This document shows positions 14,314-24,077 of a stretch of 37,502 bases of DNA, one piece after another. The translations under genes and the position numbers were made by a program. The stretch comes from an uncultured Bacteroidota bacterium (GTDB lineage Bacteria; Bacteroidota; Bacteroidia; Bacteroidales; FEN-979), in assembly GCA_937900965.1 (NCBI GenBank), contig CALCGJ010000197.1:1-37502 (forward strand), given 5' to 3'. Within the stretch, counting starts at the first letter, position 1, and each line of letters starts with the position of its first letter. The notes beneath the pieces were generated by a model. The model did not search any database. It was not told where the DNA came from and was given only the letters and a program-made list of their open reading frames with translations.

Positions 14314-15515
14314 TCTTTTTTTATTGTGAACTCAAATGTAGAGCCTCGCCCGGGTTCCGTTTCCAAGTTTATCATCCCTCCAAGTCCTTCAACCAAAGTT
14401 TTAACTGTGGCAAGACCAATCCCCGTGCCTGTCCTGCCCTCTCTGTCCAGCCTGGATGTCGTTTCAAAAATCTGAAAAATCCTCTCCCTGTCTTCATCCT
14501 GGATTCCCGGGCCATTATCTTCTATAGTGAAACGAACAGAGTCGTCTGTTTCCAAGACACGGATGGAGAGTTTTATCACCTCTTTATCATTGTATTTAAT
14601 GCCATTCGTTATTAAATTGATCAGGATCTGTTCCAGTGCTATCCTGTTAGCGAAAACAACGATCTCATCATGAGGCAATGTGTAAATTACTTCGTTTCCG
14701 GCATCAACCAGTGTAACAACTTTTCCTATTATTTCACCTATATTTAACTCCTCTTTTTTAGCAGATATCAGGTGAGTGTTTTTGCTGTGCTGTAAGATCC
14801 CATCAATGAGAAGAAGGAGTTCTGTCGACGAACTTCCGATATGACCGATGAATTCCTTTACTTTTGGTTCCAGACCGGCTGAGTATTTTGATTCAATAAG
14901 GTCGGTAACCATTCTGATATGTCCTAATGGAGACCGTAAATCATGTGCTGTCACATCCGCAAACCGGGTTAAGGCATGGTTTTGTGATTCCAGTTCATAA
15001 TTCAGGGTTTCTAATTTATATCTATTCTTTCGAAACTCGAATAATTTGATAACCTGATTTGAGAGTCCCTCAAGGGCTTTCAATTGAGTCTCATTCAGAT
15101 CATTAGGCTTATCATCAATGACACACAAAGTTCCCAGGGAAAACCCTCCAGGATTAACAAGGGGTACTCCTGCATAAAAGATTATATATGGATTACCGGT
15201 TACCAGGGGATTATCATGAAACCTGATGTCCTTTCTTGAATCAGGCACTATCAGGATATCATTCTGATTGTTGATTGCGTGTGCACAGAAAGCAATGTTT
15301 CTCGGTGTTTCAGTTGAATCAAAGCCATAGTGGGATTTAAACCATTGCCTTTTATCATCAATTAAGCTGATCAGCGATACAGGAGTCTGACAAATCTGGG
15401 AAGCCAGATAAGATATATCTTCATACTCTGCTTCTGGTAGGGTATCCAGGATTGAATACTCCTTAAGGGCATGTAACCGTTCGGTCTCATTCTCTGGTAT
15501 TGCCGGGAGTTGCAT
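14310..15515 (-). CDS. GAF-domain sensor histidine kinase
   Basis: The protein has 401 residues with no membrane segment, so it should be cytoplasmic. An N-terminal GAF domain (about 20-155, including DTLPEAEYEDISYLASQICQ and GTLCVIDDKP) is followed by a dimerisation/phosphoacceptor domain with His191 in DVTAHDLRSPLGHI and a C-terminal ATPase domain (EQILINLITNGIKYND N box, DNGPGIQDEDRERIF G1, GTGIGLATVKTLV G2). All catalytic boxes are intact. No response regulator is adjacent, so it is an orphan kinase; its signal is unknown. Confidence 0.92.
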   Translation of the reverse strand: MQLPAIPENETERLHALKEYSILDTLPEAEYEDISYLASQICQTPVSLISLIDDKRQWFKSHYGFDSTETPRNIAFCAHAINNQNDILIVPDSRKDIRFHDNPLVTGNPYIIFYAGVPLVNPGGFSLGTLCVIDDKPNDLNETQLKALEGLSNQVIKLFEFRKNRYKLETLNYELESQNHALTRFADVTAHDLRSPLGHIRMVTDLIESKYSAGLEPKVKEFIGHIGSSSTELLLLIDGILQHSKNTHLISAKKEELNIGEIIGKVVTLVDAGNEVIYTLPHDEIVVFANRIALEQILINLITNGIKYNDKEVIKLSIRVLETDDSVRFTIEDNGPGIQDEDRERIFQIFETTSRLDREGRTGTGIGLATVKTLVEGLGGMINLETEPGRGSTFEFTIKKD

Positions 15516-15534
15516 CTATTAGGTATTATTGATG

Positions 15535-15542
15535 CAAATATA
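15535..15542 (-). promoter_or_regulatory. -7 box of the histidine kinase gene
   Basis: Minus-strand TATATTTG, an exact TAnnTTTG, 20 bases before the start codon at 15515. The flanking 15516-15622 gap is AT-rich with nothing else recognised. Confidence 0.5.
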
Positions 15543-15622
15543 GACAATTATTTATAATTAGTCTAAATATTTTTAAACAATTAACAGAGAAAAACAGGGT
15601 ATGTATTTTCTTTCTTTGACAA

Positions 15623-17560
15623 TCAAAAAACCACAATTTTCCTGACAACACTTTCTTTGTTGGAAAAGAACCGGAGAAAATAGATCCCTCTGCTTCTCCC
15701 TGCAAAGTTGAGTGTGACTGATTGCATGTTACTGGCGTCTCTTTCCTGAAGCAATTTTCCCGATTCATCAACAATCTGGATAATCATGCTCTCAAAGGAT
15801 GTTAAAAAGGTGATCCGAAGAATATCCTTAACGGGGTTGGGAGCTAATGTTATCAGGCTTCTTATGCTCTTTTCCGGAATGGCTGAGATGTTATTATTTG
15901 CGGTGATAAGCCAGAGTTCCGGATCCAGTAGCACAGAATCAACCTGGAAGGGGATTGAAATGTCGAAAACTTCACCTGAAAAGGTATTGTCCAGTCTGAT
16001 AATCGTGTCTTGTGTCAGGTTTTTAAGTTGGATGGGCAGTGCTAACTCAAAAAATGGTACTGATGGGTGTGACTGTGTTTGACTTATGGCAATGGATAGA
16101 GTATCTCCCGTTTGGGTCCAGTTTATCTGATAAGAGGGGAAACCCTGTCCGGTGTACCAGTCGTTGAAATACCATGTAAGATCCTGGCCCGAAGTGGCTT
16201 CAAGGTGCGCTTTCAAATCATGGGTACGGGCAAATCCATAAGTAAGGTTCGGGTCGTACAGGTAATTGTTGACCGCTGTGAAGAATGCTAAATCCCCGAT
16301 AACCCATCGCAGTTGATGCAGGATCATTGCCCCTTTGGCATAACTGAGCCTGGAGTTGAAGATACGGCTCACGCTGGTGGTGTCATCACACCATACGGAG
16401 CCATCAGGCTGACTGGTTACCTTGTCGATCCTGTTTCGTTTAAATGGCATCCACCACTCGCCATTAAACATGTGTTCATATGTGAGTCCAGAGAGGTAGG
16501 TGGCAAATCCTTCATTCAGCCAGATATCTTCCCAACTGCCACAGGTGACCATATCGCCAAACCACATATGGGCCAGTTCGTGTGCGACCAGCTCATGCCC
16601 GAACGAACCCATGAAACTAAAGGTCTGATGCTCCATTCCACCGCCCCAGTTAAACTGGCAATGGCCGTATTTCTCATTGGCAAAGGGATAAAGTCCGAAC
16701 AGGGTGTCGAAGAGTTGCATGACCGGGATCACACGCGGGGTTTGGGAGGCGGCTGAAGCAGAATCTTCGGGATAGACGTAATTCAACACTTCAACCAGGG
16801 TGGATTCAAACGGGACCCAGTCGGAATAGCTGGCATAGTTGGTTACTGCCATGCAAACCAGGTAGGTGGCGATCGGATAGCGGTGTTTCCAGTGACATGT
16901 CTTGTCATTTCCACTGATCACCTCCGAAACCAGGATGCCGTTACTGGCTCCTCTGTAAGCAGCAGGACTGGTAATGATGACATCAATGGAGTCGGCCTTG
17001 TCGGTGAGGCTGTTTTTACATGGCCACCAGTCACTCGCTCCGTAAGGTTCCGAGAGGGTCCACATTACCGGCACTCCTTCGTGCATTTCGGTAGCGAACG
17101 AGCCAAATCCAGTGGTAGGTGGCACACCATGATAATAAACGGAGACAGAGTCGGGATCAAAGATGTTAATGGGTGCCGGCAGAGGGATAGTCAGCATTTC
17201 ATCTGCATGGATAAAAGGGACAGAACTGGTATGGTATTTCACTGAATCAACTGTCAGGGAATCACTGAGATTGAACCGAATGGTATCAAACCCGGCAGAG
17301 ATCGGCGCAAAATAGGTGGTTATCTCTCCCCGGATGTAACGTTGAGCAGGATCGACATGCCAAACACAACGATGATAATGTATATCGTAATCGGTGATCA
17401 GATTACCGGTTGGCTGATACAGTCTGCCCAGGTTTGCCTTCATCTCCATGGCTGCTATTTCATCAAGCTGATCGAAGGGTAGCTTCTGTTGCGCTGTCAC
17501 AAAAAGTGTGGCAAAAACGAGTATGGTTGATAGCTTGAATGTAATCCACGATTTTTTCAT
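15623..17560 (-). CDS. Secreted M1-family aminopeptidase with type IX secretion sorting domain
   Basis: The protein has 645 residues with an N-terminal signal peptide (ITFKLSTILVFATLFVTAQQ). The zinc site is HELAH (His327, Glu328, His331) with the third ligand Glu350 in NEGFATY, the exact M1 spacing. WGGGMEHQTFSF is the substrate-binding GxMEN-like motif. The C-terminal about 80 residues form a T9SS type A sorting domain (LAPNPVKDILRITF ... GIYFLRFFSNKESVVRKIVVF). The enzyme should therefore be exported across both membranes and be surface-attached or released, trimming peptides outside the cell. It needs T9SS genes located elsewhere. Confidence 0.95.
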   Translation of the reverse strand: MKKSWITFKLSTILVFATLFVTAQQKLPFDQLDEIAAMEMKANLGRLYQPTGNLITDYDIHYHRCVWHVDPAQRYIRGEITTYFAPISAGFDTIRFNLSDSLTVDSVKYHTSSVPFIHADEMLTIPLPAPINIFDPDSVSVYYHGVPPTTGFGSFATEMHEGVPVMWTLSEPYGASDWWPCKNSLTDKADSIDVIITSPAAYRGASNGILVSEVISGNDKTCHWKHRYPIATYLVCMAVTNYASYSDWVPFESTLVEVLNYVYPEDSASAASQTPRVIPVMQLFDTLFGLYPFANEKYGHCQFNWGGGMEHQTFSFMGSFGHELVAHELAHMWFGDMVTCGSWEDIWLNEGFATYLSGLTYEHMFNGEWWMPFKRNRIDKVTSQPDGSVWCDDTTSVSRIFNSRLSYAKGAMILHQLRWVIGDLAFFTAVNNYLYDPNLTYGFARTHDLKAHLEATSGQDLTWYFNDWYTGQGFPSYQINWTQTGDTLSIAISQTQSHPSVPFFELALPIQLKNLTQDTIIRLDNTFSGEVFDISIPFQVDSVLLDPELWLITANNNISAIPEKSIRSLITLAPNPVKDILRITFLTSFESMIIQIVDESGKLLQERDASNMQSVTLNFAGRSRGIYFLRFFSNKESVVRKIVVF

Positions 17561-17590
17561 TTCCGGCTTTTCAATTAATTAATATCAACT

Positions 17591-17598
17591 CAAAGTTA
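17591..17598 (-). promoter_or_regulatory. -7 box of the aminopeptidase gene
   Basis: Minus-strand TAACTTTG, an exact TAnnTTTG, 30 bases before the start at 17560. A TTG at 17616-17614 is only 15 bases away, shorter than the usual -33 spacing. Confidence 0.45.
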
Positions 17599-17659
17599 CG
17601 ATTTCTTTCGACTCAATGCCAGATGCACTGTGAATAGTGTTCGTATATTCTTTTTCAGT

Positions 17660-17667
17660 TATCTTTG
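17660..17667 (+). promoter_or_regulatory. -7 box of the MutS-like gene
   Basis: TATCTTTG, an exact TAnnTTTG, ending 4 bases before the in-frame GTG at 17672. This implies a leaderless message starting at about that GTG and argues against an in-frame upstream GTG at 17630. Confidence 0.45.
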
Positions 17668-17671
17668 TTCT

Positions 17672-18994
17672 GTGAGCTTCACAATCGACAAACAAACCCT
17701 GGAGGATCTGGAACTTTTTTCCAGGTCCAAAGATCAACCTTCTGTTTTTCGGTTCTTTGCCGATGTCAGGACACATGGGGGAAAACTGGCTTTGCAACAC
17801 ATGATGCAGTCCCCCTCCAATGATCCTGAATTTTTGCAGAAACGAGTGGACCTCATCCGGTTTGTTCATGACCAACAGCTCTGTTTCCCATTCATTCCGG
17901 GGGAAGTGGATCATCTGGAGCACTACTACCTGCCCCTTCACTCCCCACCGTTGCATGATAATTATATTGATTCGGCGGTTGATTGGTTCCGGAGTAAAGT
18001 TAAACCGAACAACAATTATTACCTCGCATTCAGGGGAGTACATTTTGTCAGAAACCTGATTCAGGTACTGGATGAGTTTTGTCGCGAAATTGGATCAGAT
18101 TTCCCCGAGTTCTATCTCAACCTGAAGCTTGATATTGAAGGACTTCTTCAGCAGAAGGTATTCAGACAGTTAGCAGGGTATCACCGAAGGTTAATCTCGT
18201 TTCGTCAGATCAACCATTTTGATTATCTCCTGAGAAGTAAAGGGAAAGAAGAGATCAGAAAACTGTTGAACTACGTATATCAGATTGATGCAATTGAATC
18301 GGTTGCCCAGGTGGTCAGAAACCGGAACCTCGCTTTTCCTGAGTTCCTACCTGGTGAATCAGAGGACATAGAGATCAAAGGTTTGTATCATCTGTTTCTT
18401 GAGGAACCCGTTCAGAATGATATTTGTATCGGTGAAGGTAAAAATATGTGTTTCGTAACAGGCCCGAATATGGCCGGAAAATCTACTTTCCTGAAGGCTG
18501 TCGGACTCTGCATCTACCTAGCGCATATCTGATTCCCTGTTCCGGCGAAATCAATGAAAACGGCAGTTTTTAACGGATTGAGTACTACCATAAACCTTCG
18601 TGATGATCTGAACCTGGGTTACAGCCATTTTTATAGCGAAGTGCGGAGAGTTAAAGAGGCTGCGACCAATATCCGGGAGCAACAGCGGATGGTGGTCATC
18701 TTCGATGAGTTGTTTCGGGGAACAAATGTCAGAGATGCCTTCGAAGGATCATTATGGATCATCAATGCACTCCTTGAGATACCCGATTCCCTGTTCTTCA
18801 TCTCAACACATTTGATCGAAGTTGCCGATAAGATCACCAATCCCGGAAGCGTCTTATTCAGATATCTGGACATCACAATGGAAGAGGACCAACCGGTCTA
18901 TTCCTATTTGGTCAAAGAGGGTATCTCGGAAGAACGACTGGGACTATTGATCCTGAAGCGGGAGAAAATCCTTGAGCTACTTAAACCGGAATGA
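17672..18994 (+). pseudogene. MutS-like ATPase interrupted by one in-frame TGA
   Basis: Reading through one stop, this is a 440-codon protein of the short MutS-related group: a core/lever region followed by the ABC-type ATPase. Walker A is GPNMAGKS (residues 264-271) and Walker B is VVIFDELFRGTN, with STHLIEVAD as the H-loop. Codon 287 (18530-18532) is TGA where family members have Gly in the motif HI-G-FPVPA; GGA to TGA is a single base change. Both halves are in the same frame and otherwise well conserved, so this is a nonsense change, not a frameshift. It may be a recent pseudogene, a strain polymorphism or a sequencing error. The first half alone lacks Walker B and could not hydrolyse ATP. 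These proteins lack the mismatch-recognition domain of true MutS. Confidence 0.8.
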
Positions 18995-19069
18995 TTGTGT
19001 TGATGTCTACTGATAAGTAATAATGTTTAATTCCCTTGTCTTTGCCAATCAATGAGTTATTATGCCTTT

Positions 19070-19663
19070 TCATTTAGATTCAACATCTTCCCGGTTAAAC
19101 CCTATAAGCCTGCGATTGGACTGATCATCCTGTTGCTGGTTTGATTGCTCAAGTTGCTTTAGGTATTCGAATATTAACAGGATTTGCTGATCCTGTTCAA
19201 TGTCGTTCTTTTGTAACTGATCGAGTTTTCGCAGAATCTCTGTATGAGTCTCGAGCAAATGACGCATTTTGGTAAATACCCGAATAATCTGGATGTTTAC
19301 CATGACAGCTCGATCACTGTGTAATACACTTGAAAGCATTGCCACACCCTGTTCTGTAAAAGCATTAGGTAATTTTCTTGTACCACCCCAACTTGATGTT
19401 CCAGATTGGAATATCAAGTCATCGAACTCCCATTTTGTTAACTGGAACATAAAATCATCAGGAAAACGCCTTATATTCCGTTGCACTGCTTTATTTAGAT
19501 TCCCGGTGCTCACTCCATATAGGGTTGCTAAGTCCACATCAAACATCACTTTCTGATTGCGGATCAAATAAATTTTACTCATGATCACTTCCGCTGGAAC
19601 TGTCAGTTCATTTTCTTCATTCATGGAAGGAAATTTTAATGGTTGCTGATTCCATTTTGACAT
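19070..19663 (-). CDS. ORF6N domain protein (phage-type DNA-binding domain)
   Basis: The protein has 197 residues. The N-terminal half is the ORF6N domain: IYLIRNQKVMFDVDLATLYGVSTGNLNKAVQRNIRRFPDDFMFQLTKWEF, then TRKLPNAFTEQGVAMLSSVLHSDRAVMVNIQIIRVF. The C-terminal part (from LLETHTEILRKLDQLQ) is a Gln-rich predicted coiled coil. This domain is common in phage antirepressors and also occurs as stand-alone chromosomal genes in Bacteroidota; function in that setting is unknown. No other phage genes are nearby. An internal ATG 13 codons in is an alternative start. Confidence 0.9.
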   Translation of the reverse strand: MSKWNQQPLKFPSMNEENELTVPAEVIMSKIYLIRNQKVMFDVDLATLYGVSTGNLNKAVQRNIRRFPDDFMFQLTKWEFDDLIFQSGTSSWGGTRKLPNAFTEQGVAMLSSVLHSDRAVMVNIQIIRVFTKMRHLLETHTEILRKLDQLQKNDIEQDQQILLIFEYLKQLEQSNQQQDDQSNRRLIGFNREDVESK

Positions 19664-19823
19664 TAATCGGGTTTAGTAGTAAAAAGTAATACAGAGTGGT
19701 ACATGTTTTTCTGAATAAATTTTCAAACAGGAAAACCCCTTTGCAATTGGAAGTAATGATGCGCAATTGGCTCCGCCGAGCTCAGCTTTGCTACGGTTCA
19801 TGACAATCCGTGTGCAATTCCTT

Positions 19824-19831
19824 TATATTTG
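19824..19831 (+). promoter_or_regulatory. -7 box of the urocanase gene
   Basis: TATATTTG, an exact TAnnTTTG, 21 bases before the ATG at 19853. The rest of the 189-base gap (19664-19852) has three copies of a GCAATT motif (about 19743, 19763 and 19814) and a GC-rich stretch between them. Confidence 0.5.
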
Positions 19832-19852
19832 TAGTCGTAAACGTTTTTCCAT

Positions 19853-21847
19853 ATGACATTCAAAGACCAAATCCTCCAAGGAATCCCCGATACGCTTCCT
19901 ACGCCACAGCCTTATGATCCCAATGCCAACCATGCTCCGGTACGGAAAGATATTTTATCCCGTGAGGAGAAGCAACTGGCACTGAAAAATGCATTGCGCT
20001 ATTTCGATAAAAGGCATCATGCAGTTCTGGCACCCGAATTTGCCGAAGAGTTAAAAAGTTTCGGACGGATTTATATGCATCGTTTCCTGCCTGCCTATGA
20101 GATGTTTGCCCGATCGATCTCCGAATATCCTTACCAGTCGATCCAGGCAGCCGCCATCATGCTGATGATTCAGAACAACCTTGATCCGGCAGTGGCACAA
20201 CACCCCCATGAGTTGATTACCTATGGCGGGAACGGGGCTGTATTCCAGAACTGGGCGCAGTACCTGCTCACCATGAAGTACCTGGCGGAAATGACCGACG
20301 AACAGACTCTTGTGATGTATTCGGGTCATCCGATGGGATTGTTTCCCTCTCACAAAGAGGCACCCCGGGTGGTGGTCACCAACGGCATGATGATTCCCAA
20401 CTACTCCAGCCAGGATGATTGGGAACGATACAATGCCCTGGGTGTAACTCAGTATGGACAGATGACAGCAGGATCTTACATGTATATTGGCCCGCAGGGA
20501 ATCGTTCACGGAACCGCCATCACGGTACTCAACGCAGCCCGGAAGGTAACCTCCGACGGCATTGCCGGGAAAGTGTTTGTTACTTCAGGTCTTGGCGGGA
20601 TGTCGGGGGCACAGGCAAAAGCCACTGTCATTGCCGGTGGGATAGCAGTCATCGCAGAAATCAACCCCAAGGTAGTGAAGAAACGGCATGAGCAGGGATG
20701 GGTTGATGAAGTCTATACCGATCTCGACAAACTGATACACCGAATGATATCTGCCCAGTGTGGTCGTGATGCCATTTCACTGGCTTACCATGGAAACGTT
20801 GTGGATCTCTGGGAGAAATTTGCTGACGAGGAGCTTCAGGTGGAACTGGGTTCCGATCAAACATCTCTGCATAATCCCTGGGCCGGAGGTTACTATCCGG
20901 TAGGATTGACCTTTGGGGAGTCAAATGAGCTTATGGTAAAAGACCCTGCGAAGTTCAAAGAGGAGGTGCAAAAATCGCTCAGAAGGCAGGTTGAAGCCAT
21001 TAAGAAGCTGACTGACAATGGAATGTACTTCTGGGACTATGGCAATGCGTTTCTCCTGGAGGCATCCCGCGCCGGGGCGGATATTGTTAAATCAGACGGA
21101 ACCTTTATTTATCCCTCCTATGTTCAGGATATCATGGGACCGCTCTTCTTCGACTACGGATTCGGGCCATTCCGGTGGGTGTGTACCTCGGGAGACCCGA
21201 AAGACCTGCATATCAGCGATGAAATAGCTGCGGCGGTTCTGGATGGGATAGCTGCTACCGCTCCTAAAGAGATTGAAATGCAGCTTCGGGATAACATCCA
21301 CTGGATACGGGAAGCCGGGAAGAATAACCTCGTAGTTGGTTCGCAGGCTCGTATTCTTTATGCCGATTGTGAGGGACGTTCCAAAATTGCTGCAGCGTTC
21401 AACGAAGCAATCCGGGATGGCAGGATTTCAGCACCAATCGTGATTGGACGGGATCATCATGATGTATCCGGCACAGACTCTCCTTTCCGCGAGACCTCAA
21501 ACATCTATGATGGCTCCTCATTCACAACCGATATGGCTATTCAGAATGTCATTGGTGACAGCTTCCGTGGAGCAACCTGGGTGTCGATTCACAACGGTGG
21601 CGGGGTAGGCTGGGGCGAAGTGATCAACGGAGGCTTTGGGATGTTATTAGACGGCACGGAGACTGCGGACTGGCGACTTCGAATGATGCTCCACTGGGAT
21701 GTCAACAATGGAATCGCCCGCCGGGCCTGGGCCCGGAACGATGAAGCGATCTTCGCAATTCAACGTGCCATGAAAGATGAACCTCTTTTACAGGTTACCT
21801 TACCTAACCTGGTTGATGAAACAGACATCAAAGATCTGTTTTCTTGA
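19853..21847 (+). CDS. hutU: Urocanate hydratase, long form
   Basis: This 664-residue NAD-dependent enzyme converts urocanate to imidazolone propionate, step two of histidine breakdown. Motifs include TYGGNGAVFQNWAQYLLTMKYL, YSGHPMGLFPS, the NAD-binding region KVFVTSGLGGMSGAQ, and GFGPFRWVCTSGDP with the catalytic Cys444. The length is about 100 residues more than Pseudomonas-type urocanase, as in the long form typical of Bacteroidota. No other hut genes (hutH, hutI, hutG or ftcD) are in the window, so the pathway must be split or completed elsewhere. Confidence 0.96.
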   Translation: MTFKDQILQGIPDTLPTPQPYDPNANHAPVRKDILSREEKQLALKNALRYFDKRHHAVLAPEFAEELKSFGRIYMHRFLPAYEMFARSISEYPYQSIQAAAIMLMIQNNLDPAVAQHPHELITYGGNGAVFQNWAQYLLTMKYLAEMTDEQTLVMYSGHPMGLFPSHKEAPRVVVTNGMMIPNYSSQDDWERYNALGVTQYGQMTAGSYMYIGPQGIVHGTAITVLNAARKVTSDGIAGKVFVTSGLGGMSGAQAKATVIAGGIAVIAEINPKVVKKRHEQGWVDEVYTDLDKLIHRMISAQCGRDAISLAYHGNVVDLWEKFADEELQVELGSDQTSLHNPWAGGYYPVGLTFGESNELMVKDPAKFKEEVQKSLRRQVEAIKKLTDNGMYFWDYGNAFLLEASRAGADIVKSDGTFIYPSYVQDIMGPLFFDYGFGPFRWVCTSGDPKDLHISDEIAAAVLDGIAATAPKEIEMQLRDNIHWIREAGKNNLVVGSQARILYADCEGRSKIAAAFNEAIRDGRISAPIVIGRDHHDVSGTDSPFRETSNIYDGSSFTTDMAIQNVIGDSFRGATWVSIHNGGGVGWGEVINGGFGMLLDGTETADWRLRMMLHWDVNNGIARRAWARNDEAIFAIQRAMKDEPLLQVTLPNLVDETDIKDLFS

Positions 21848-21910
21848 CAAATGGCATAAACAACTCGATGAAACATACGTTATTGGCTAGGCAATTTTCG
21901 CGTTAAAGAA

Positions 21911-21918
21911 TAACTTTG
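21911..21918 (+). promoter_or_regulatory. -7 box of the prolyl oligopeptidase gene
   Basis: TAACTTTG, an exact TAnnTTTG, 41 bases before the ATG at 21960. No -33 TTG at the usual distance. Confidence 0.45.
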
Positions 21919-21959
21919 CTTCGATACCATCTGGACCATGTAACCATAAACAATCTGAT

Positions 21960-24077
21960 ATGAAATCTTATTATTATCTTTTTGCAGCCATGATTCTTTT
22001 TTCTATCATTGCCTGTAAGCAACAGATCAACGTGACCTATCCCGAAACAGCAAAAGTTGACACCGTTACTAACTACTTTGGAACAATGGTAGCCGATCCT
22101 TACCGTTGGCTTGAAAATGACACTTCTTCGGAAACCGAAGCCTGGGTCAAAGCAGAAAATGCGGTGACTGACGCCTATCTGGCACAGATTCCCTACCGTG
22201 AGAAAGTTCGCGAAAGACTCGAAAAGATCTGGGACTACCCCAAATTCGGTGTTCCTTTCCAGGAGGGGAGTTACTTCTTCTATTTCAAGAACGACGGCCT
22301 TCAGAACCAATCAGTTCTTTATATCAAAAACGGCATCGAAGGAGAACCTGAAGTGCTGCTCGATCCAAACTCATTCAGTGAAGATGGTACAGTTGCTTTA
22401 GCGGGTCTTTCTGTATCCCGCGATGCCAGATACCTGGCCTACAGCACTGCTGCCAGCGGATCAGACTGGAACGAAATTCATGTGATGGAGATAGAGGGAC
22501 GTAAAGAACTCACGGATCTCCTGAATTGGGTGAAATTTTCGGGGATGTCATGGGAAAAGGATGGCTTTTACTACAGCCGGTACGATGAACCTGTAAAAGG
22601 GTTAGAGTATTCGAACAAAAATGAATACCATAAAGTCTTTTACCATAAAATTGGAACCCCTCAGGCCGAGGATATCCTGATTTTCCAGGATCCAAAGTAT
22701 CCGCAGCGGAACTACGGTGTATCGGTAACTGAAGACGAACACTTCCTGATCCTTTACCAGAGTGAATCAACCAGTGGAAATGCATTGTACTATAAGGATC
22801 TCACCAGGAAGAACAGCAAATTTCAACCCCTCGTAAAGGGGTTTGAGAACGATTACTCCGTTGTAGACAACCTTGGAGATCAGTTGCTGGTAGTTACGAA
22901 CTACCAGGCGCCGAAAAAAATGCTTGTTATGATGGATCCCACTCAGCCTGACCCCGATAAATGGAAGGTTGTGATCCCCGAACAGGAGGACGTTCTTGGT
23001 TCGGTTGACCTTGTGGGCGACAAGATCGTAGCTGAATATATGCACAAGGCATCCAGTAAAGCAATGCTCTTTGATTACAATGGAACTCAGGCAGGAGACA
23101 TTGAGCTCCCCACGGTTGGAACCCTTTCAGGTTTCAGTGGGAAAAAGGGGAAGAATCTGGCTTTTTATGGTTTTACCTCATATACTTTCCCTACAACCAT
23201 TTTCAAATATGATGTTGCTGCTAACCAGTCTGAGGTTTATATCAAGCCGGAGCTCGATTTTGACGCGGATAAATATGAAGTCAAGCAGGTTGAGTATCCA
23301 AGTAAAGATGGCACCATCATCACCATGTTCATTGTTCATCAGAAAGACCTGAAAATGGATGGGAACAACCCAACCCTGCTTTATGGTTACGGTGGCTTTA
23401 ATATCAGTATGACTCCGGGCTTTAGCATCACACGACTGGCCTTTATTGAGCAGGGGGGTATTTATGCCGTTCCAAATCTCCGGGGTGGAGGTGAATATGG
23501 AGAGGATTGGCACAAAGCCGGCACACTGGACCGTAAGCAGAATGTATTTGACGACTTCATTGCCGCTGCCGAATACCTTATTGAAGAGAATTACACCTCT
23601 TCTGAGAAGCTGGCTATTATGGGCGGCTCCAACGGAGGACTGCTGGTTGGTGCCTGTATGACCCAGCGCCCCGAACTTTTTAAGGTTGCGATCCCTGCCG
23701 TAGGTGTGATGGATATGTTACGGTATCATAAGTTCACTATTGGCTGGGCCTGGGCTACCGATTACGGTACGAGTGAAACCGAAGAGGGATTCAATTATCT
23801 GATCAAGTATTCCCCGATCCATACTATCAGGGATGGTGTTAGCTATCCTGCTACCCTGGTAACTACTGCCGATCATGACGATCGTGTTGTGCCGGCACAC
23901 TCATTTAAATTCATCGCCCGGTTGCAGGCGGCTGATGCAGGCCCGAATCCTGTTTTGGTGCGCATTGAGACAAAAGCCGGCCACGGTGGCGGAAAACCTA
24001 CCTCCAAGGTGATTGAAGAGTATGGCGACATCTGGTCGTTTATGTTCTGGAACCTGGGGATGACGCCGAAGTTTTAA
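21960..24077 (+). CDS. Prolyl oligopeptidase family S9A lipoprotein
   Basis: The protein has 705 residues. A lipoprotein signal ends near Cys19 (FSIIAC), so the enzyme is exported and lipid-anchored. The N-terminal propeller begins with YPETAKVDTVTNYFGTMVADPYRWLEN, the S9A signature. The C-terminal hydrolase domain has the nucleophile Ser557 in GGSNGG, the acid in DHDDRVVPAHS and His675 in GHGGG. It cleaves short proline-containing peptides after Pro. With the surface M1 aminopeptidase this suggests extracytoplasmic peptide use. The stop codon TAA overlaps the first bases of a palindromic element copy. Confidence 0.95.
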   Translation: MKSYYYLFAAMILFSIIACKQQINVTYPETAKVDTVTNYFGTMVADPYRWLENDTSSETEAWVKAENAVTDAYLAQIPYREKVRERLEKIWDYPKFGVPFQEGSYFFYFKNDGLQNQSVLYIKNGIEGEPEVLLDPNSFSEDGTVALAGLSVSRDARYLAYSTAASGSDWNEIHVMEIEGRKELTDLLNWVKFSGMSWEKDGFYYSRYDEPVKGLEYSNKNEYHKVFYHKIGTPQAEDILIFQDPKYPQRNYGVSVTEDEHFLILYQSESTSGNALYYKDLTRKNSKFQPLVKGFENDYSVVDNLGDQLLVVTNYQAPKKMLVMMDPTQPDPDKWKVVIPEQEDVLGSVDLVGDKIVAEYMHKASSKAMLFDYNGTQAGDIELPTVGTLSGFSGKKGKNLAFYGFTSYTFPTTIFKYDVAANQSEVYIKPELDFDADKYEVKQVEYPSKDGTIITMFIVHQKDLKMDGNNPTLLYGYGGFNISMTPGFSITRLAFIEQGGIYAVPNLRGGGEYGEDWHKAGTLDRKQNVFDDFIAAAEYLIEENYTSSEKLAIMGGSNGGLLVGACMTQRPELFKVAIPAVGVMDMLRYHKFTIGWAWATDYGTSETEEGFNYLIKYSPIHTIRDGVSYPATLVTTADHDDRVVPAHSFKFIARLQAADAGPNPVLVRIETKAGHGGGKPTSKVIEEYGDIWSFMFWNLGMTPKF

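Noticed and set aside
17630-18994. MutS-like gene as a frameshifted or selenocysteine gene
   Set aside because: Both halves share one frame, so there is no frameshift. The TGA replaces a Gly, not a Cys, and no convincing selenocysteine-type hairpin was seen after it.
19070-19663. Prophage remnant
   Set aside because: ORF6N is the only phage-like gene; no integrase, structural genes or attachment repeats flank it.
19741-19822. Mobile element or riboswitch before hutU
   Set aside because: Three GCAATT copies and a GC-rich stretch are visible, but spacing is irregular and no known aptamer or inverted termini could be recognised.
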